From DATAES01 sp963802415 (GTDB lineage Bacteria; Actinomycetota; Acidimicrobiia; Acidimicrobiales; JACDCH01): a stretch of DNA of 64,000 nucleotides. The stretch spans positions 2,170,001-2,234,000 of the forward strand of contig CAWDIH010000001.1 in assembly GCA_963802415.1 (NCBI GenBank), read 5' to 3'. The position numbers were made by a program, and so were the translations under genes. Positions 1-9,992 of the stretch are shown here, in pieces. How positions within the stretch are numbered: position 1 is the stretch's first letter; every line of letters starts with the position of its first letter. The notes under the pieces are model-generated. The model ran no database searches, was not told where the DNA came from, and worked only from the letters and a program-made list of their open reading frames with translations.

Positions 1-1
1 G

Positions 2-1099
2 CGGCATCTCGACCTCGTGCTGGTCGGCTGTGTCGTCGCGATCGCCTGCCTGGGCTCGTTGATGGTGTACAGCGCGACTCGCGGTCCGACACCGCCGTAC
101 TCGATGACGTTCTTCCAGAAGCAGGGCCTCTACGTCGGCATCGGCTTGGTCGTGCTCGCCGTCGCGACCCTGGTGGACTACCGGGTGTTCCGTGACTGGT
201 CGCTGTTCATCTACTTCGGTGCGTGCGGTCTGCTTGCGCTCGTCGTGTCACCTGTCGGGTCCAAGACCAAAGGCGCGCAGTCCTGGTTCGAGTTCGCGGG
301 CTTCCAGCTGCAACCATCCGAGCTCGCGAAGGTGGCGCTGATCATCGCCCTGGCCGCGGCGGCCGCACAGTTCCGCGGCGACATCGACCTGCGCCGGCTC
401 TGCGTGCTCCTCGTCATCGCCGGACTGCCTCTCGGCCTGATCATGTTGCAGCCCGACCTCGGCACCGCACTGGTGATGACGGCCGTCACCGCGGGGGTGT
501 TGCTGGTCGCGGGCGCCAAGGGACGGCACCTGGCCGTGCTCGCGCTGGTTGTGATCCTCGTTGCGGGATTCGCGCTTCATTCGAACGTGCTGAAGGAGTA
601 CCAGACCGCCCGCCTCACCTCGTTCCTCGCCGAGAACCAGTCGACGAAGGACAACCCGGCTCTCGCGCAGGCGAAGTACAACGTCGACCAGTCGAAGACG
701 GCGATCGGCGCAGGTGGGGCGCTGGGCGAGGGACTGTTCGAGGGCAGTCAGACCCGGCTGGGCAACGTGCCGGAACAGCACACCGACTTCATCTTCACAG
801 CAGTCGGTGAGCAGCTCGGCTTCGCGGGGGCCGGCACGCTGTTGACGTTGTTCTGCATCATCGTCTGGCGCATCTGGAGGACGGCGCAACTCGCCCGCGA
901 CGAGTTCGGCATGCTTGTCTGCGTTGGCGTCATGGTCATGCTGATGGTCCAGATCTTCGAGAACGTCGGGATGACGATGGGCATCATGCCGGTCACCGGC
1001 ATCCCGCTCCCGTTCGTGTCCTACGGGGGCTCGGCGACGATCGCCGAGTTCGCCGCCATCGGCCTGGTCCTCAACGTCCACATGCGACGCTTCGCTTAG
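2..1099 (+). CDS. rodA: RodA-type peptidoglycan glycosyltransferase (5' end outside window)
   Basis: SEDS-family integral membrane enzyme that polymerises lipid II into glycan strands during cell elongation. About 365 residues are visible with many hydrophobic segments. Family signatures are QLQPSELAK, LQPDLGTALV and, near the C-terminus, MPVTGIPLPFVSYGGSAT; the NVGMTMGIMPVTG stretch favours RodA over FtsW. The reading frame is already open at base 2 (R-H-L-D-L precedes the first GTG at 17), so the true start lies upstream, probably next to a class B penicillin-binding protein. The 61-bp gap to the next gene has no clear terminator. Function is assigned by family knowledge. Confidence 0.93.
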   Translation, partial: RHLDLVLVGCVVAIACLGSLMVYSATRGPTPPYSMTFFQKQGLYVGIGLVVLAVATLVDYRVFRDWSLFIYFGACGLLALVVSPVGSKTKGAQSWFEFAGFQLQPSELAKVALIIALAAAAAQFRGDIDLRRLCVLLVIAGLPLGLIMLQPDLGTALVMTAVTAGVLLVAGAKGRHLAVLALVVILVAGFALHSNVLKEYQTARLTSFLAENQSTKDNPALAQAKYNVDQSKTAIGAGGALGEGLFEGSQTRLGNVPEQHTDFIFTAVGEQLGFAGAGTLLTLFCIIVWRIWRTAQLARDEFGMLVCVGVMVMLMVQIFENVGMTMGIMPVTGIPLPFVSYGGSATIAEFAAIGLVLNVHMRRFA

Positions 1100-1160
1100 C
1101 TGGGCGCCTTGCTCGGCCGTCGTCTGAGCGTTCCTGCGTGCAAGTAGTCTTTACGACGTC

Positions 1161-3063
1161 ATGACCTCGATTTGGCCCGCGCTCGAGGCGCTCCTGCCGC
1201 GGGTGGCCAAGCCTGCCCGCTACATCGGCTGCGAGCAGGGCGCACAATCCCCAGACCACCGTCCAGACCGGGTGTCGTGGCTGCTCACCTACCCCGACAC
1301 GTATGAGATCGGCTTACCCAACCAGGGCCTGCAGATCCTCTACGAGATCCTCAACGAGCGGCCCGATGCCGTGGCGGAGCGTGCCTACGCGCCGTGGACG
1401 GACCTCGACGCCCTGCTGCGCGAGCACGGTCTCCCACTGTTCTCCGTCGACACGCACCGTCCCGCCGGCGAGTTCGACATCCTCGCCTTCAACCTGTCGG
1501 CGGAGCTCGTGTACACGAACGTGCTCAACTGCATCGACCTCGCCGGCCTACCAGTGCGGTCAGCCGCACGCCGGCCCGGCAACTCGCTGGTGTGTGCTGG
1601 CGGGCATTGCACGTACAACCCGGAGCCGCTGGCGGACTTCCTCGACTTCGTGGTGCTCGGTGACGGTGAAGAAGTCGTCTCGGAGATCACCGACGTTGTC
1701 CGGGCTTGGAAGCTCGCCGGCCGCCTCGATCGTGAGCAGGTGCTGTTGGACCTGGCGCGGATTCCCGGCGTCTACGTGCCTTCCATGTACGACGTCCGCT
1801 ACTTCGACGACGGACGGATCGCCGAGGTGACGCCCCGCCTCGCGGGCGTGCCGTCCCGCGTCGAGAAGCGCACGATCGCCGATCTCGCCGAGTGGCCGTA
1901 CCCGAAGGAACAGCTGGTGCCGGTCACCGAGGTCGTGCACGACCGCCTCAACGTCGAGGTGTTCCGGGGCTGCACGCGAGGCTGCCGCTTCTGCCAGGCC
2001 GGGATGATCACCCGTCCCGTGCGGGAGCGTCCTGCCGACCAGGTGCGGCACATGATCTCGTCGGGCTTGCGCCGTACGGGTTACGACGAGGTCGCGCTGA
2101 CCTCGCTCTCGACGGCCGACTTCTCCGGCATCGAAGACGTCGTGCGCGACACCGTGAACGACACCGACGGCGGCTGCGTCAGTGTGAGCTTGCCGAGCCT
2201 GCGGGTCGACGCGTTCACGGTCGGGATCGCCGCGCAGATCCAACGAGCGCGACGTACCGGTCTGACGTTCGCGCCAGAAGCGGGAACGTGGCGGATGCGT
2301 CAGGTCATCAACAAGCTGATCACCGAGGACGACCTCTTCGGCGCCGTCGAGTCCGCCTACTCGCAGGGCTGGCGGCGCATGAAGCTGTACTTCCTCACCG
2401 GTCTTCCGACCGAGACCGACGAGGACACGCTCGGCATCGCGGCCCTGGCGCGCAGGTGCGTCGAGATCGGCCGTCGCTATCACAAGAGCGCGTCGGTCAC
2501 CGTGTCCGTCGGCGGATTCGTGCCGAAGCCGTTCACGCCGTTCCAGTGGTTCGGCCAGAACACCGTCGCCGAGCTCAGCCGCAAGGTTGGCCTGCTGCGC
2601 GACGCGCTGCGATCGCGACCGCAGTGTCCAGCTCAAGTGGCACGACCCGAAGGCGACGTGGGTCGAAGGGCTGGCGTCGCGCGGTGATCGCCGCCTCGGC
2701 CCGGTGATCGAGACGGTGTGGCGCCGCGGCGGCGTGTTCCAGGAGTGGTCCGAGCACTTCGACGTCCGCCATTGGGAAGACGCGATGACAGAGCACGGGC
2801 TGTCGATGGACTGGTACGTGCACCGCCATCGGACGGAGGACGAGGTCCTGCCGTGGGACCACATCTCTGCCGGCTTGCACAAGGACTTCCTGTGGCAGGA
2901 CTGGCGCGACGCCCTCGCCGAGGTCGGCCTCCCCGATTGCCGGTGGACGCCGTGCTACGACTGCGGGGCATGTACCGGCTACGGCATCGAGCACATCGTT
3001 GCCTCGGCCACGCCGCCCGCCGGCGGCTCCCAAGGCACCGGCCAGCTGGTGTTCGTCCGATGA
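1161..3063 (+). CDS. TIGR03960-type B12-binding-like radical SAM protein (frame broken by 1 base)
   Basis: Radical SAM protein with an N-terminal cobalamin-binding-like domain, followed by the [4Fe-4S] motif CTRGCRFCQAG around residue 275. The last part, rich in Trp and Cys (QLKWHDP, CYDCGACTGYG), is the normal C-terminal extension of this family but is read in a different frame. One extra base near 2613 (after LLRDALR) explains the break; without it the gene would give about 633 residues, and the span is 3n+1. Start ATG 1161. The stop overlaps the ATG of the next gene (ATGA), and the two partners are fused in many bacteria. The exact reaction is unknown; the place just ahead of rng is conserved in many genomes. 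Confidence 0.88.
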
Positions 3064-3819
3064 CCGAGCGCTGCGGTACGGCCGGGCATCGGCGGTATCG
3101 CATCCGGTTCTCGAAGCTGGGGAAGATCCGCTTCACCAGCCATCGTGACGTCGCACGCCTCTGGGAGCGGGCGTTGCGACGAGCCACCATCCCGGTGGCG
3201 TACAGCGAGGGGTTCTCCCCTCATCCCAAGCTGAGCTTCGGGCTGGCGCTGTCGAACGGCCACGAATCGCTCGGCGAGTACCTCGACGTCGAGGTCACCG
3301 AGCCACTCGGCGACCCACTCGACGCCGGTGCGCTCATCACCCGGCTCGATCCGGGCCTGCCCATCGGTTTGGATGTGCAGGCGGCGGCCGAGATCGCGCC
3401 CGGTACACCGTCGCTGCAGCAGGCCGTCGCCAGCTGCACGTGGCGGATCGGGATCCAGGGCCACGGCTGTCGCCAACTGGCCGAGCGGGTCGACGACGTC
3501 CTCGCGGCGGACTCGATCGTCGTCACCCGCGAACGCAAGGGGCAGCAGGTGACCGACGATGTGCGACCTGCCATCGTGGCCCTCGACATCTCCGGTGACG
3601 CCGAGGTGGTGGCCGATCTGGCCACCCAGCCTCGGGGCCTGCGACCGTCCGAACTCGTTGCTGCGCTGGCGCGCGCGGCAACGGCGATCTCGAGGAAGGT
3701 CGCGTCATGCGAATGCATCAATGGCTGTCGATCGACGGCGCGCGCGCGAGGAGCCGCTTCCGCTCCCGCTCCCGCTCGACGCGACGTCGACGCCGCACGC
3801 CCAGGCGCGTGCGTCATGA
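3060..3819 (+). CDS. TIGR03936/DUF2344 radical-SAM-associated protein (two 1-base gaps)
   Basis: Partner of the preceding radical SAM protein. The N-terminal half is diagnostic: YRIRFSKLGKIRFTSHRD and a PVAYSEGFSPHPKLSFG-like segment typical of DUF2344. The C-terminal part is scattered over three frames: LVAALARA in the first, then a stretch with EEGRVMRMHQW in the second, then EEPLPLPLPLDATSTPHAQ in the third. One missing base near 3679 and another in the GCGCGCGCG run near 3742 restore a protein of about 253 residues that ends at 3819. Start ATG 3060 overlaps the upstream stop. Function unknown beyond its strict association with the radical SAM partner. Confidence 0.82.
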
Positions 3820-3834
3820 GAAGGGACCCCATCC

Positions 3835-5650
3835 ATGTCCGAACCCCTGGCAGAGGGTGCGCCTGCGCGGCGCGAGCCTCCGCAGGAAGACCGCCCGATC
3901 ACCGAACCTGATTCACCCGACCACCAGCCGGACGGATCTGGCCCGCAAAGGTCACGCCGCCGGCGCGGTTCGCGCGGGCGGACGGAATCGCAAACGAACT
4001 CGCACCGCCCCCGTCGAGGCCGGCACTGACGACGACCGACCTGAGCTCCCCGAACGGGCGAACGAAGGCCGCCCGTCGGTCGAAGCGGCCGAGCGGGCAC
4101 TGGTGCGCAAGCCGCGGATTGGCGACACCCGTCCGGCGCCGGCGAGTGCGCAGCCGTCTGACGGGCCCCCGGCTGGTGACGGCACAGGTGACGGGAGTGG
4201 CACGAAGCGCCGGCGCCGTCGCGGTGGCCGAGGTCGTGGCGCTGGTCCGACGACGCCGGTGCGGCCGGTGCTCACCGACGACGCACCGCTCGAGCTCGGC
4301 GACGACGTGCTCGAGACGCGGCGAGGCCGTGAGCGCAAGGGCCGTCCCGTCGGCCGCTACTTCATGTGCGTCCATGTGCAGCCCGCCGTGTCCGGCGACC
4401 CCGACAGCGGGCGCGTCGCGCAGATCGCCGTGCTCGAGGGACGAGCGCTGATCGAGCATTACGTCTCCCGCCCCGCGGACGATGTCTTCCAGATCCACGG
4501 GAACATCTATCTCGGCAAGGTGCAGAACGTCCTGCCCGGTATGGAGGCTGCGTTCGTCGACATCGGGACGCCGAAGAACGCAGTTCTCTACCGAGGTGAC
4601 GTGCAGTACGACCCCGAAGACGTCGAGGAGCGAACGTCGCAGCCTCGTATCGAAGACCTGCTGCGGCCGAGGCAGACCATCATCTGCCAGGTCACGAAGA
4701 ACCCGATCGGGGCCAAGGGCGCGCGCCTCACCCAAGAGGTGTCGCTGCCCGGTCGATTCGTCGTCCTCATCCCCAACTCGTCGACGTACGGCATCTCGAA
4801 GCGGCTGCCGGACGACGAGCGCAAGCGGCTGCGGGCGATTCTCGACAAGGTCAAGCCGAAGGAGCACGGCGTGATCGTGCGGACCGCGGCGGAACGGGTC
4901 ACATCAGAGGAGATCGAACGCGACGTCGTGCGCCTCCTGCGGCAATGGGAGCAGATCGACTCGATGGCGAAGCGCTCGCAGGCGCCGGCGCTCTTGTACC
5001 GGGAGCCCGACATGGCGGTGCGCGTGATCCGTGAGGAGTTCAACCGCGAGTACCGCGGCGTCGTCATCGACGATCCGCAGCTGTTCGAGGAGGTCCGCGA
5101 CTACGTCGCTTCGATCTCGCCCGTCCTGGCCGATCGAGTCGAGCACTACGACCCGGCGACCGAGCCATTGCCGATGTTCGAGCGGTTCCACGTGCACGAG
5201 CAACTGCACAAGGGACTCGACCGCAAGGTGTGGCTCCCCTCGGGCGGCTCGCTCATCATCGAGCACACCGAGGCGCTCACCGTGATCGACGTCAACACCG
5301 GCAAGAACGTCGGCACGTCGAGCCTCGAAGAGACGGTTTTCCGCAACAACCTAGAGGCTGCGGTCGAAGTCGCCCGCCAGCTCCGGCTGCGGGACATCGG
5401 CGGCATCATCGTCGTCGACTTCATCGACATGGAGATCCGCGAGAACCGCGACGAGGTCATCAAGGTCTTCCGCGATTCCCTCGCTCGCGACAAGACCCGG
5501 ACGCAGGTGTTCGACATCTCCGAGCTCGGCTTGGTCGAGATGACCCGCAAGCGCATCGGCGAGGGCCTCCTCGAGTCCTTCTCGCACCTGTGCCCCCACT
5601 GCGACGGCCGCGGCGTCCTCTTCGACGTCGACCTCCTCGACAACGATTGA
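3835..5650 (+). CDS. rng: Ribonuclease E/G family protein (N-terminal frame break)
   Basis: Endoribonuclease for mRNA decay and rRNA/tRNA processing. After a basic, low-complexity N-terminus comes the S1-like RNA-binding region (QIHGNIYLGKVQNVLPGMEAAFVDIG is split around 4490-4565), then the catalytic DNase-I-like core with the metal-binding Asp residues in LTVIDVNTGKNVG and GGIIVVDFIDME, and the zinc-link CPHCDGRG near the end. The core is continuous to 5650. ATG 3835 (MSEPLAEGAP) is in another frame that stops at 4029; one extra base around 3970-4020 would join the two, giving about 604 residues (span is 3n+1). A later in-frame start cannot be excluded. Followed by a strong hairpin. Confidence 0.88.
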
Positions 5651-5652
5651 CT

Positions 5653-5705
5653 GCGAATGTTGGATGGAAACGGGCGCTCTGGCGCCCGTTTCTCCCCGGA
5701 GTTCG
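5653..5705 (+). repeat. Dispersed hairpin repeat, family A copy 1 (likely rng terminator)
   Basis: Starts 2 bases after the rng stop. The core is a perfect 10-bp stem, AAACGGGCGC and GCGCCCGTTT, with a TCTG loop (5678-5701 region), embedded in conserved flanks (GCGAATGTTGGATGG before, CTCCCCGGAGTTCG after). A second 53-bp copy with only three differences lies at 38173-38225. Placement after a stop suggests transcription termination, but conservation of the flanks outside the stem is unusual for a plain terminator. Confidence 0.75.
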
Positions 5706-5728
5706 AGGACCGGTAGGATCGACCCTCG

Positions 5729-6055
5729 ATGTATGCGGTGATCAAGACCGGCGGGAAGCAGACCCGTGTGGCCGAAGGCGAGCGCGTCGACGTCGAGCGC
5801 CTCGGTGTCGCGGTCGGTGACGACGTCACGCTGACGCCCGTCCTCGTAGTCGATGGCGACTCCGTTTTGTCGACGCCCGACGAGCTTTCCGGTGCAGCTG
5901 TGACCGCGAGGGTCGTTGCGGAGACGAAAGGCCCCAAGATCACCGGCTTCACGTACAAGAACAAGACCAACTCAGGGAAGCGCTGGGGCCACCGCCAGAA
6001 GTACGACACGATCGAGATCACCGGCATCACGGCCGGTGCATCCGCCGAGAAGTAG
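5729..6055 (+). CDS. rplU: 50S ribosomal protein L21
   Basis: L21 binds 23S rRNA in the large subunit. The 108-residue product begins MYAVIKTGGKQ, the family's invariant opening, and contains KNKTNSGKRWGHRQ and YDTIEITGI, the conserved RNA-binding C-terminal part. Length is normal. It is followed after 9 bases by rpmA, the usual L21-L27 pair. Confidence 0.97.
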   Translation: MYAVIKTGGKQTRVAEGERVDVERLGVAVGDDVTLTPVLVVDGDSVLSTPDELSGAAVTARVVAETKGPKITGFTYKNKTNSGKRWGHRQKYDTIEITGITAGASAEK

Positions 6056-6064
6056 GAGACCGTA

Positions 6065-6316
6065 ATGTCGAAGACCAAGGGCGGCGGCTCGACCCGCAAC
6101 GGCCGGGACTCCCACGCGCAGCGCCTCGGCATCAAGGTCTACGACGGCACGACCGTGCACTCCGGGAGCATCATCGTCCGCCAGCGCGGCACCCGCTTCC
6201 ATCCCGGCGAGAACGTCGGGCGGGGCAGTGACGACACGCTCTTCGCCACCACCTCGGGGGCGGTGAAGTTCGGCCAGCGCCGGGGACGACGAGTGGTTGA
6301 CGTCATCCCCGGCTAA
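6065..6316 (+). CDS. rpmA: 50S ribosomal protein L27
   Basis: L27 sits near the peptidyl-transferase centre. The 83-residue product carries KGGGSTRNGRDSHAQRLG, IIVRQRGTRFHPG and FATTSGAVKF, all family hallmarks. The N-terminus is the plain M-S-K type with no cleaved extension. A Shine-Dalgarno AGGAG lies 6 bases before the ATG and overlaps the end of rplU. In most bacteria obg follows directly; here two minus-strand genes intervene. Confidence 0.97.
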   Translation: MSKTKGGGSTRNGRDSHAQRLGIKVYDGTTVHSGSIIVRQRGTRFHPGENVGRGSDDTLFATTSGAVKFGQRRGRRVVDVIPG

Positions 6317-6336
6317 GCCGGTTCCCGCCCGGGGGG

Positions 6337-8079
6337 TCAGCGAATCAGCTTGGAGGCGCCGCCGAAGGCCGGAATGGAGTTCTCCGGGTCGGCCTTGAGG
6401 ATGACCGTGGTCGAGCCGTTCGTCGCGATGGTGTCCACCCACAGCTGCACGTTCGTCAGGTCGATCGTTCCACCGCCGCCACCGATGGCCTGACCGTTGC
6501 CCTGGAACACGACTCCCTTGGCGTGGATCTGAGGGCCTCCTTGGATGGAGAACGCCTGAGGTGACTCGCTCCAGTACATGAGGCTCTTCAGATTGCCGGC
6601 CGACGGAGGCGTCCAGCGGAACTGCGTCGCGGACTGCAGCCTGAAACCGCCCCGGCTGAACATGGTCGTCTGTGCCAGGTAGAGCGCCGAGGAGTTCGAC
6701 TTCATGTCGAACGCGCACACCTTGTTCGAAGTCGAACAGTCGGAGTTCGCGACGTCGTTGATGATCAGGGTGGTCTGCCGCGAACTGTCCGACGGGACCG
6801 GGTAGCCGTTCGCATCCGTGGAGCCCGACGTGTTCGACAGCAGCGTGCCGCCGGCGTCGACGGTCAACGAGCCGTTGAAGATGATCGTGCCACCGCCCGG
6901 GATCGACAACGGGTAGCCCTTCACGATGAACTCTGGGCAGTTGACCCAGACATTCCCGCTCGGAAACGTGATGGCGCCGGTCGTGGTGTCGCAGGCTCCC
7001 GTGTATGTCGTGAACCCGCTCGGTGCGGAAGTCTTCGAGTTGTTCGACAACGTCTGCAGCGCCGAGATCGGGTCGGGTGTGGTGCACATCGGCTGAACCG
7101 AGGTCGGCACGTTCGTGCAGTGGTAGCGCTTGTCGGCTGGTGATCGCGTGATCCGCTCCGATCCAGCGGACAGCTGGCCGACGTAGTTGTACGGCGACCC
7201 CGGGGAGTACACCGCGGGCACCCCTTGGAATGTGCTCCCTCCGTTGTTGTACCCGGCGGTGGCCGGCGCGGCATACCACACGAGCTGCCCGGGCATAGCG
7301 GACCCCATTGACTCCGCGAAAAGGTGTGCCGCGTTCTTGCTGCCGAGGATCGCGTTCGTACCCGAGCAACCGCCCTGAGCGGTTCCATCCGAGTCACTGG
7401 CCGCGATGCCGGGCCCGAGGGTGTTGCCAACCAGAACGATGTTGCCGTTGTTGCCCGCATCGATCGCAGCGCACGTGTGCTGGTTGAGCGCCACGAGAGA
7501 AGGCGGGATGGTGGGGTTGCGGAGCCGCGGATCGTACCGAGCGACGCTGTGGACGGTGTACGTGCTCGGGCTGCCGCCGAGGACGCCTCGGAAGAACGCC
7601 GGCTGCGAACGTGTGACCTCGACGCCGACCCGGTGGCAAGCTGCACCGTCCACGGTCGGGTTGATCGGCTGCGACACACCGGAACCCAGCGACGTGGCGT
7701 CCATCAGGGGATTGCCGTCCGGCACCGGGTTCGTGACCCGGACGGTGACGCCGTTCAGCGATAGCGGCGCCGTGCGAGCATTGGTGGCGACACACGCAGA
7801 GGCCAGCGGCGCGCACGCCGTCGAGGTCTGCACGCTCGTCGGCTGCGTCCCGCCCAGATCCTTGAACGTGTACGCCAGCGCGTCCATACACGCGTTGCTC
7901 CCGGGCGTGCCCATGGCCACCGCTCCCGCCGTGGCACCCGCATCAGTCGCGGTACGCGAATCGCGGCGCTGGCTCCTCGTCGCCCCCAGGTCGATCACGA
8001 GAGCGACGATGACGAGCAGCCCTACCATGCACAGAGCCACCAACGGGATCACGGATCCTCGGTCGCGCCGGTCGTTCAT
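6337..8079 (-). CDS. TadG-like Flp pilus assembly / secreted protein
   Basis: A 580-residue protein with a basic N-terminus and one transmembrane helix (SVIPLVALCMVGLLVIVAL, about residues 9-27), followed by DLGATRSQRRDSRTATDAGA, the typical pattern of TadG/TadE-like pseudopilin proteins. The rest is a long extracytoplasmic region rich in Ser, Thr, Gly and Asn with several Cys residues, without a recognised catalytic motif. It is translationally coupled to the TadE-like gene upstream (ATGA overlap at 8076-8079). No tad ATPase, prepilin peptidase or secretin gene is nearby, so which machine it belongs to is unknown. Confidence 0.75.
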   Translation of the reverse strand: MNDRRDRGSVIPLVALCMVGLLVIVALVIDLGATRSQRRDSRTATDAGATAGAVAMGTPGSNACMDALAYTFKDLGGTQPTSVQTSTACAPLASACVATNARTAPLSLNGVTVRVTNPVPDGNPLMDATSLGSGVSQPINPTVDGAACHRVGVEVTRSQPAFFRGVLGGSPSTYTVHSVARYDPRLRNPTIPPSLVALNQHTCAAIDAGNNGNIVLVGNTLGPGIAASDSDGTAQGGCSGTNAILGSKNAAHLFAESMGSAMPGQLVWYAAPATAGYNNGGSTFQGVPAVYSPGSPYNYVGQLSAGSERITRSPADKRYHCTNVPTSVQPMCTTPDPISALQTLSNNSKTSAPSGFTTYTGACDTTTGAITFPSGNVWVNCPEFIVKGYPLSIPGGGTIIFNGSLTVDAGGTLLSNTSGSTDANGYPVPSDSSRQTTLIINDVANSDCSTSNKVCAFDMKSNSSALYLAQTTMFSRGGFRLQSATQFRWTPPSAGNLKSLMYWSESPQAFSIQGGPQIHAKGVVFQGNGQAIGGGGGTIDLTNVQLWVDTIATNGSTTVILKADPENSIPAFGGASKLIR

Positions 8080-8642
8080 TGCGTTGCCTCGAACTTTGTG
8101 ATCGCCTGGCTCGACAACGTCGGCGTCATCGTCGTGACGAGGAACTGGATCTCGCCCTGCCGGCTTCCGGTGACCTGGACGCGGCGCTCGCTGGTTGGCC
8201 GGCCGTCGGAGATGCCGCAGTCTGTGTTCCCGAAGCTGTCGCCCGACGCGGTTCGGGTCAACGACTTCGTCACGTCGTTCGAGCCGGTTGTGCCGGCGGG
8301 GTACACGTAGGCGACGCAGATGTTCATCGCGGGTGCGGTCGACGCAAGTTCACCTTCGCTCGCCGATTGCGTGACGTCGGCAACCTGCGTCAACCAGCAG
8401 TTGAGGAGAGGCCCCGAAGCGCACGTCGAGGGCACTGGCAACGTTGCTCCGTACCGCGATCCCTCGCGGACGCCGTTCGTGATGGCGAGCTTCTTGTTGT
8501 AGGCCATGCCACCGGTGACCATGCCGAGGAGGAGCATCATCAGGATCGGCAGAACGAGCGCGAACTCGACCAGCGCTGCACCGTCGTCGCTTCGAGCCCG
8601 CCGGCGGCTCCGGACACCAGAGGTTGCACGCGCTTCACCCAC
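8076..8642 (-). CDS. TadE-family pilus assembly protein
   Basis: A 188-residue protein with a basic N-terminus, then DDGAALVEFALVLPILMMLLLG, the TadE pattern with the conserved Glu inside the hydrophobic segment (about residues 20-42), and the usual Gly-Met-Asn/Lys stretch after it. Such proteins are processed like prepilins and act in Flp/Tad pilus biogenesis. First gene of a two-gene unit; its 5' end faces obg divergently with about 77 bases between them, which should hold both promoters. Confidence 0.8.
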   Translation of the reverse strand: MGEARATSGVRSRRRARSDDGAALVEFALVLPILMMLLLGMVTGGMAYNKKLAITNGVREGSRYGATLPVPSTCASGPLLNCWLTQVADVTQSASEGELASTAPAMNICVAYVYPAGTTGSNDVTKSLTRTASGDSFGNTDCGISDGRPTSERRVQVTGSRQGEIQFLVTTMTPTLSSQAITKFEATQ

Positions 8643-8719
8643 GGATTGCTTTCGGCGCCGGACGGGCCTGACTGAAGCGCTTTTCCGAGAATTCGAGTGC
8701 GTCCTCCTAACCTGAGCGG

Positions 8720-9992
8720 GTGTCCGGCTTCGTCGACGAGGCGAACATCCACGTCAAGGGGGGAGACGGCGGTGCGGGATGCGTGGCGTTCCGCCGGGAG
8801 GCACACGTGCCGAAGGGTGGTCCGGACGGAGGCGACGGCGGCGCGGGCGGCGACGTTTGGCTCGTCGCGGACCGCAATGTCGCATCACTGCTCGGATATC
8901 GGGACCATCCGCATCGGCGCGCAGCCGACGGCGTCCACGGCCAGGGCAAGCGTCGGCATGGGGCGCGGGGCGACGACACGGTGGTCCAGGTCCCCGAAGG
9001 GACGGTCGTGCGCGACCAGTCGGGAACGGTGCTCGCCGACCTCGTCCACGAAGGCGACCGATTCCTCGCCGCGGAGGGCGGGCGGGGCGGTCGAGGAAAC
9101 GCGCGATTCCTGTCGAACCGAAGGCGCGGCGCCGTCATTCGCGGAACAAGGCGAACTCGGCGAGGAACGTTGGCTGCGGCTCGAGCTGAAGCTCGTCGCC
9201 GATGTCGCGCTGGTCGGGTTCCCGAACGTCGGGAAGTCGACCCTGATCTCTGTCATGTCTGCCGCGAAGCCGAAGATCGCCGACTACCCGTTCACCACGC
9301 TCGAACCGAACCTCGGCGTCGTTCGTATCGGGGACATGGAATACGTCGTCGCCGACGTACCCGGCCTCATCGAGGGCGCGAGCGAAGGACGAGGGCTCGG
9401 GCATCAGTTCCTTCGCCACGTCGAGCGCGCCCGCGTGCTGTGCGTCCTCGCGGACCTCGCATGGCAGACGTCCGGCGCGCCGGAGCCCACCGAACAGGTG
9501 CGGATCCTGCTCCAGGAGCTCGAGCGTCACCAACCGGATCTGCTGGCGCGGCCCCGCATCATCGTCGGTTCGCGTGCCGACATCGGCGAGCCTCCGGAAC
9601 CAGCCGATGCGGTCGAGCTGTCCGTCTCCGCCGTCACCGGCGACAACGTGAGCGCGCTCACAGGACGTCTGGCGCAACTCGTGAGCGAAGCCCGTGCCGC
9701 GATCCCAAAGCCGGAGGCGTTCGTCGTACACCGTCCCGTGGCCGAAGGCTTCCGCATCGAAGCGGTCGACGGCGAGGGCGGCGGATGGCGCGTGGTCGGC
9801 CGCCAAGCCGAACGCGCCGTCGCACTGTCCGACCTCACCAATCCCGAGGCGCTGGCGTACGCGGAAGGCAGGCTCAAGTCCCTCGGGGTCGACCGGGCGC
9901 TGGGCCGCGCCGGAGCAGCCGAGGGCGATCTCGTGCGCATCGGATCGTTCACCTTCGAGTACGGGCCCGACGACCAGGTGCTCACGTCGTGA
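8720..9992 (+). CDS. obg: GTPase Obg/CgtA (frame broken by 1 base)
   Basis: Ribosome-associated GTPase for 50S maturation and stress responses. The N-terminal Obg fold begins SGFVDEANIHVKGGDGGAG and is Gly-rich; the G domain has Walker A GFPNVGKST, switch II DVPGLIEGA and a C-terminal OCT domain ending in the RIGSFTFEYGPDD type. The two parts are in different frames. One extra G at 9128-9129, where the family reads NRRRAPSFAEQGE, explains the break; corrected length about 423 residues (span 3n+1). Start GTG 8720. Its stop overlaps the proB start (GTGA). A continuous 787-residue reading into proB is an artefact of the shift. Confidence 0.93.
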
